Source of the DNA: an uncultured Saprospiraceae bacterium
GTDB taxonomy: Bacteria > Bacteroidota > Bacteroidia > Chitinophagales > Saprospiraceae
DNA: 42,237 bases
NCBI GenBank assembly: GCA_937924805.1
Contig: CALDTZ010000079.1
Span: forward strand, 1 to 42,237
Direction: 5' to 3'
Positions 40,501-42,237 of this stretch are shown here, piece after piece. The notes beneath the pieces were generated by a model that ran no database searches, was not told where the DNA came from, and worked only from the letters and a program-made list of their open reading frames with translations. The stretch's first letter is position 1, and every line of letters begins with the position of its first letter. The position numbers and the translations under genes were made by a program.

Positions 40501-42237
40501 TGATATTGTCATCACAAACCCAGTTCCTGAATTCAATTGTGGTGTTGCAATGTTGACAGATTCTTATAATGGAACTGGAGATGCAAGTGGAAATTATCCA
40601 ATCGGAGAAACATTAGTTACATATACTGCTACAGATGCGGATGGCAACGAAGCTTGTTGTTCAATAGTAGTCGAAGTAGTTGATAATGAGGCGCCTATTT
40701 TGGTTTGCCCTGGAGCTACAGAACAAGCATTAAACGGAGACTTTACAAATATTACAACACCTGGAGCATTTCCTGTACCTGCAGATTTTACGGATTGGGA
40801 TCAATTTGGAAATGTATTTGAAGACTTAGACAATTCAGTTTCTGGTCCATCTGCTAAGATTTTTGGTTGTGGTGGCGGATTTTGTGGTTCAGGAATTTTT
40901 CAAGATATTACACCTTGTGTAGAGAATGATTGGTTATGCGCAGAAGCTTATTTTAATACAATAAGTGGAGATGATATTGTTGGTACTGCAAATTGGGTAG
41001 AACTACAATTAGAATTTTATGATGCAGGTGGCGCATCATTAGGTGTAAATACAATGTCGCAATATAATTTCCCTGACTTTGCTGTATTTCCTCCAAACCC
41101 TTCATTAGATCCAGCAGTGGTTGATACATGGGATAAAAATGCAGGATGCATTCAAGCGCCAGCAGGTTCAGCTTCGGTTCGTTTAGTGATTGTGTTTATT
41201 GATGCATTTGCTGAAGGTGGAGCTGTATTAGTAGAGAATGTTAGTTTGACAAAATTAGAACCCGTTGAGTTATTACCTAATGGTGCTGGCTGTTCGGGTG
41301 ATGTTGTAATTGTAGATCCAATAGCAATAGATGATGCTTGTGGAATCGCTTCGTTTACTGATTCGTTTAATGGGACAGGAATGGCTAGCGGAAATTACCC
41401 AATAGGAGAAACTTTAGTTACGTATACTGCTGTAGATAATAATGGTAATGAAAGTTGTTGCTCTATTGTTATTGAAATATTAGAATCAGATATTGCTGCA
41501 AACCCACCAATGAATCCGGGCTTTTGTACAGGAAATATTTTTGAACTTGATGGTGGCGTAATTGGAGGTACTGCACCTTATAATTATGTGTGGACAGATC
41601 TTGGAACTGGTACTGCAACTGGCTATGTATTGTCAGATGTAAATAGTCAAATAGTTATTATTGATGGGACAATAGCTACAATTGGGACTATTGATCTACA
41701 ATATGATGTTGTGGATGCGAATGGATGTGCAGCAATTCCAGTAGCTATTACGGTATTAGTTAATCCATCACCAATAATTGATGCTCAACCTACGAACTTT
41801 TATACATGTGCCGGAGATGATGCGACTTTTGAGATAAGCGCTTCTGTTGAAAATGGTTCACCTTTAATTTTTGAATTACAACAAAGTATGGGTGGTATTT
41901 GGACAACAATAGCTACCGATAATAGTGATACCGATGGTACAGAAGAAATAAGTATGACAGTAACTTCGGATCCGACGATGGAATGTGCCATGTTCAGATT
42001 TGTTATAACCGCAGATCATACACCTGATCCTGATTGTCCAATTGTTAGTGATGAAGTACTTCTATTAATGCATGAAGGTGGATCAATGGCTTGTAACAAT
42101 CGCGTGAACTTAAGTGTAAATGCAGATTGTACAGCTGAGTGGAATGCAACAAGTTTCCTAGAAGGAGAAACTACAGAAATATGTGGAACCTATGACGGTG
42201 ATTATATAAATACTTTCTACACGGTAACATTCGTTGC
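37523..42237 (+). CDS. Giant secreted repeat protein (SprB/HYR), 3' end beyond the window
   Basis: An open frame of 1571 codons from ATG 37523 with no stop before the edge. Residues 1-43 are a long signal peptide (NSLILVISLFYSSNVIS). Two near-identical modules of about 110 residues follow (residues 47-156 and 167-276; YCETTVLHFGGDAGSD, then LNVLWSIASFPGNWQLMA), then a Cys-rich module of about 180 residues I do not recognise. A SprB repeat (GGTAPYNYYWEDATG, TGLAAGTYSVTVTDDAGC) comes next, then three HYR domains each split by a CBM-like insert, then Ig/PKD-like modules from about 41500. It is probably an exported, perhaps T9SS-sorted, adhesin or carbohydrate-binding protein; the sorting tail would be beyond the window. 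Confidence 0.88.
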   Translation, partial: MTREMNYSFFNGSFRAINFSTRFILNSLILVISLFYSSNVISQTSPYCETTVLHFGGDAGSDVILTIENTGPNTMEVVISSPNPADPVDVLVIPGGSGAAINTVMTGPNEITATLTWAGAPPTTVNLNVLWSIASFPGNWQLMASNFDIPFDATCVAAPPAPSESDYCETTVLHFGGDAGSDVILTIENTGPNTMEVVISSPNPADPVDVLVVPGGSGAAINTVMTGPNEITATLTWAGAPPATVNLNVLWSIASFPGNWQLMASNFDVPFDAVCTPPAVIGECGLADAECEACSDCDTSVDIDITAAGIFNFSPGPSPTPTYDNVTNSGTFTLSAGAVNSFVVGGVGGVLLPDVITGGCFTVDIDITSGTPPIFLDFRIENNTAGGNLEFNATAPGIGTCSLGGDLSSGIATGGFAFTPGASYSLVFAITDFTGSPVVTDVVIDISNITLSVCTPDGISVICSGPDFLCPGETEGELTATPTGGTAPYNYYWEDATGSPIGTTSTITGLAAGTYSVTVTDDAGCFATCSNMVIGEDTEPPVLTCPNSAGNLMTDPGFDSGFAGWDIVFSDVPWNTVINTDLGYPSAPAAALFGSFTGAPNTYTGFVNTYACVEGDWLCFNAHMMSPAGDDILSNANFLDMNLDFFDAGGASLGTSTVGTISDATTATAGEWAKYGDCVQAPVGTASVNVAFVFVQNLFDGGSVLIDNVSFEKLNPIIVTANAAGCSGDVVVDNPMADDPCGILSFTDSFNGTGDASGNYPTGQTIVTYTAVDNAGNESCCSIVIEVIEDAISLTCPNAAEQLANGDFSAITSPGAFPTPADFTDWDQFGNVFDDNGVSLSGTSAKIFGCGGGFCGSGITQDIAPCVEGDWLCAEAYINTITGDNIVGTANWIELQLEFFDATGGSLGVNTISQYNFPDFSVFPPLPSLDPAVLDTWDKNAGCMQAPAGSASVRYVIVFIDAFSEGGAIWVDNASLTKLEPMVFQANAVGCTADIVITNPVPEFNCGVAMLTDSYNGTGDASGNYPIGETLVTYTATDADGNEACCSIVVEVVDNEAPILVCPGATEQALNGDFTNITTPGAFPVPADFTDWDQFGNVFEDLDNSVSGPSAKIFGCGGGFCGSGIFQDITPCVENDWLCAEAYFNTISGDDIVGTANWVELQLEFYDAGGASLGVNTMSQYNFPDFAVFPPNPSLDPAVVDTWDKNAGCIQAPAGSASVRLVIVFIDAFAEGGAVLVENVSLTKLEPVELLPNGAGCSGDVVIVDPIAIDDACGIASFTDSFNGTGMASGNYPIGETLVTYTAVDNNGNESCCSIVIEILESDIAANPPMNPGFCTGNIFELDGGVIGGTAPYNYVWTDLGTGTATGYVLSDVNSQIVIIDGTIATIGTIDLQYDVVDANGCAAIPVAITVLVNPSPIIDAQPTNFYTCAGDDATFEISASVENGSPLIFELQQSMGGIWTTIATDNSDTDGTEEISMTVTSDPTMECAMFRFVITADHTPDPDCPIVSDEVLLLMHEGGSMACNNRVNLSVNADCTAEWNATSFLEGETTEICGTYDGDYINTFYTVTFV
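37661..38350 (+). repeat. Near-identical 360-bp tandem DNA repeat within the giant gene
   Basis: Copy 1 (37661-38020, including about 30 bp of linker) and copy 2 (38021 to about 38350) are offset by exactly 360 bp. Over the first 330 bp only scattered single-base differences are seen, mostly at third codon positions, so duplication or gene conversion is recent. Confidence 0.85.
39128..41490 (+). repeat. Three tandem HYR-plus-insert modules in the giant gene
   Basis: Anchored on the conserved Cys-Pro (codons at 39158, 39911 and 40709), modules 1-2 are 753 bp apart and 2-3 are 798 bp (266 residues) apart. Modules 2 and 3 are much more similar to each other than to module 1 (for example PADFTDWDQFGNVF and AKIFGCGGGFCGSGI in both). 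Confidence 0.8.

Noticed and set aside
1..42237. tRNA, rRNA, CRISPR arrays, IS elements, prophage genes, attachment sites
   Set aside because: Read by eye on both strands; no tRNA T-arm consensus, regular short direct repeats with unique spacers, transposase, integrase or phage structural motifs were found. Decisive tools would be tRNAscan-SE, minced and ISEScan.

Overview
The window is low-GC DNA from a Bacteroidota bacterium, most likely of the Saprospiria/Chitinophagia-like part of the phylum. Supporting signs are promoter-like TAnnTTTG boxes, almost no Shine-Dalgarno sequences, propeller/Y_Y_Y/HTH one-component regulators, DUF4835 next to coaBC, DUF1272, Haem_bd and META proteins, and a giant secreted protein with SprB and HYR repeats. 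No rRNA, tRNA, IS element, prophage or CRISPR array was recognised. Assignments rest on motifs and family knowledge; no database search was run.

Layout. 1-678: a DUF554 membrane protein, cut by the window edge. 895-3740: a four-gene cassette (lipoprotein, secreted protein, ECF sigma factor, and a protein with a cytoplasmic N-terminus, one inner-membrane helix and a C-terminal outer-membrane-barrel-like domain). 3791-6024: PhnA-like protein and a RhlE-type DEAD-box helicase, followed by two strong terminators. 6257-9920 (minus): two tandem secreted thioredoxins and metG. 10037-13731: HEAT-like protein, small membrane protein, and a divergent two-component pair (LuxR-type regulator and TPR histidine kinase) whose intergenic region holds a perfect dyad and a nested RNA structure ending in a T-tract. 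13735-19884: PLP enzyme, purN, and the envelope/core cluster lolA-like, bamD, rpoZ, coaBC, DUF4835. 20036-25722: cvpA, VOC protein, a WecA/MraY-like phosphosugar transferase, crcB/fluC, a SMUG/DUF4918 glycosylase, two GNATs, a c-heme-type protein and a META lipoprotein. 26014-37238: a carbohydrate-oriented region with an esterase-like hydrolase, DUF1272 protein, two large membrane-bound propeller-HTH regulators, a GH3 beta-glucosidase, a TlpA-like lipoprotein and a methyltransferase. 37523-end: the first 1571 codons of a giant secreted repeat protein, open at the window edge.

How the parts may work together. The 895-3740 cassette looks like an envelope-sensing sigma/anti-sigma module. The kinase and regulator pair is a classical two-component system. 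The regulator at 27398-30235 is divergent from GH3 bglX across a 31-bp dyad, which suggests local control of glycan use. The giant protein is probably a surface or T9SS-exported adhesin or carbohydrate-binding protein.

The observations most worth a second look are: (i) three HYR domains of the giant protein each split by a roughly 170-185-residue carbohydrate-binding-like insert; (ii) the anti-sigma-like protein that appears to span both membranes; (iii) a terminator-like hairpin inside the sigma-factor reading frame; (iv) the nested RNA structure upstream of the histidine kinase; and (v) regulatory dyads in several divergent promoter regions.
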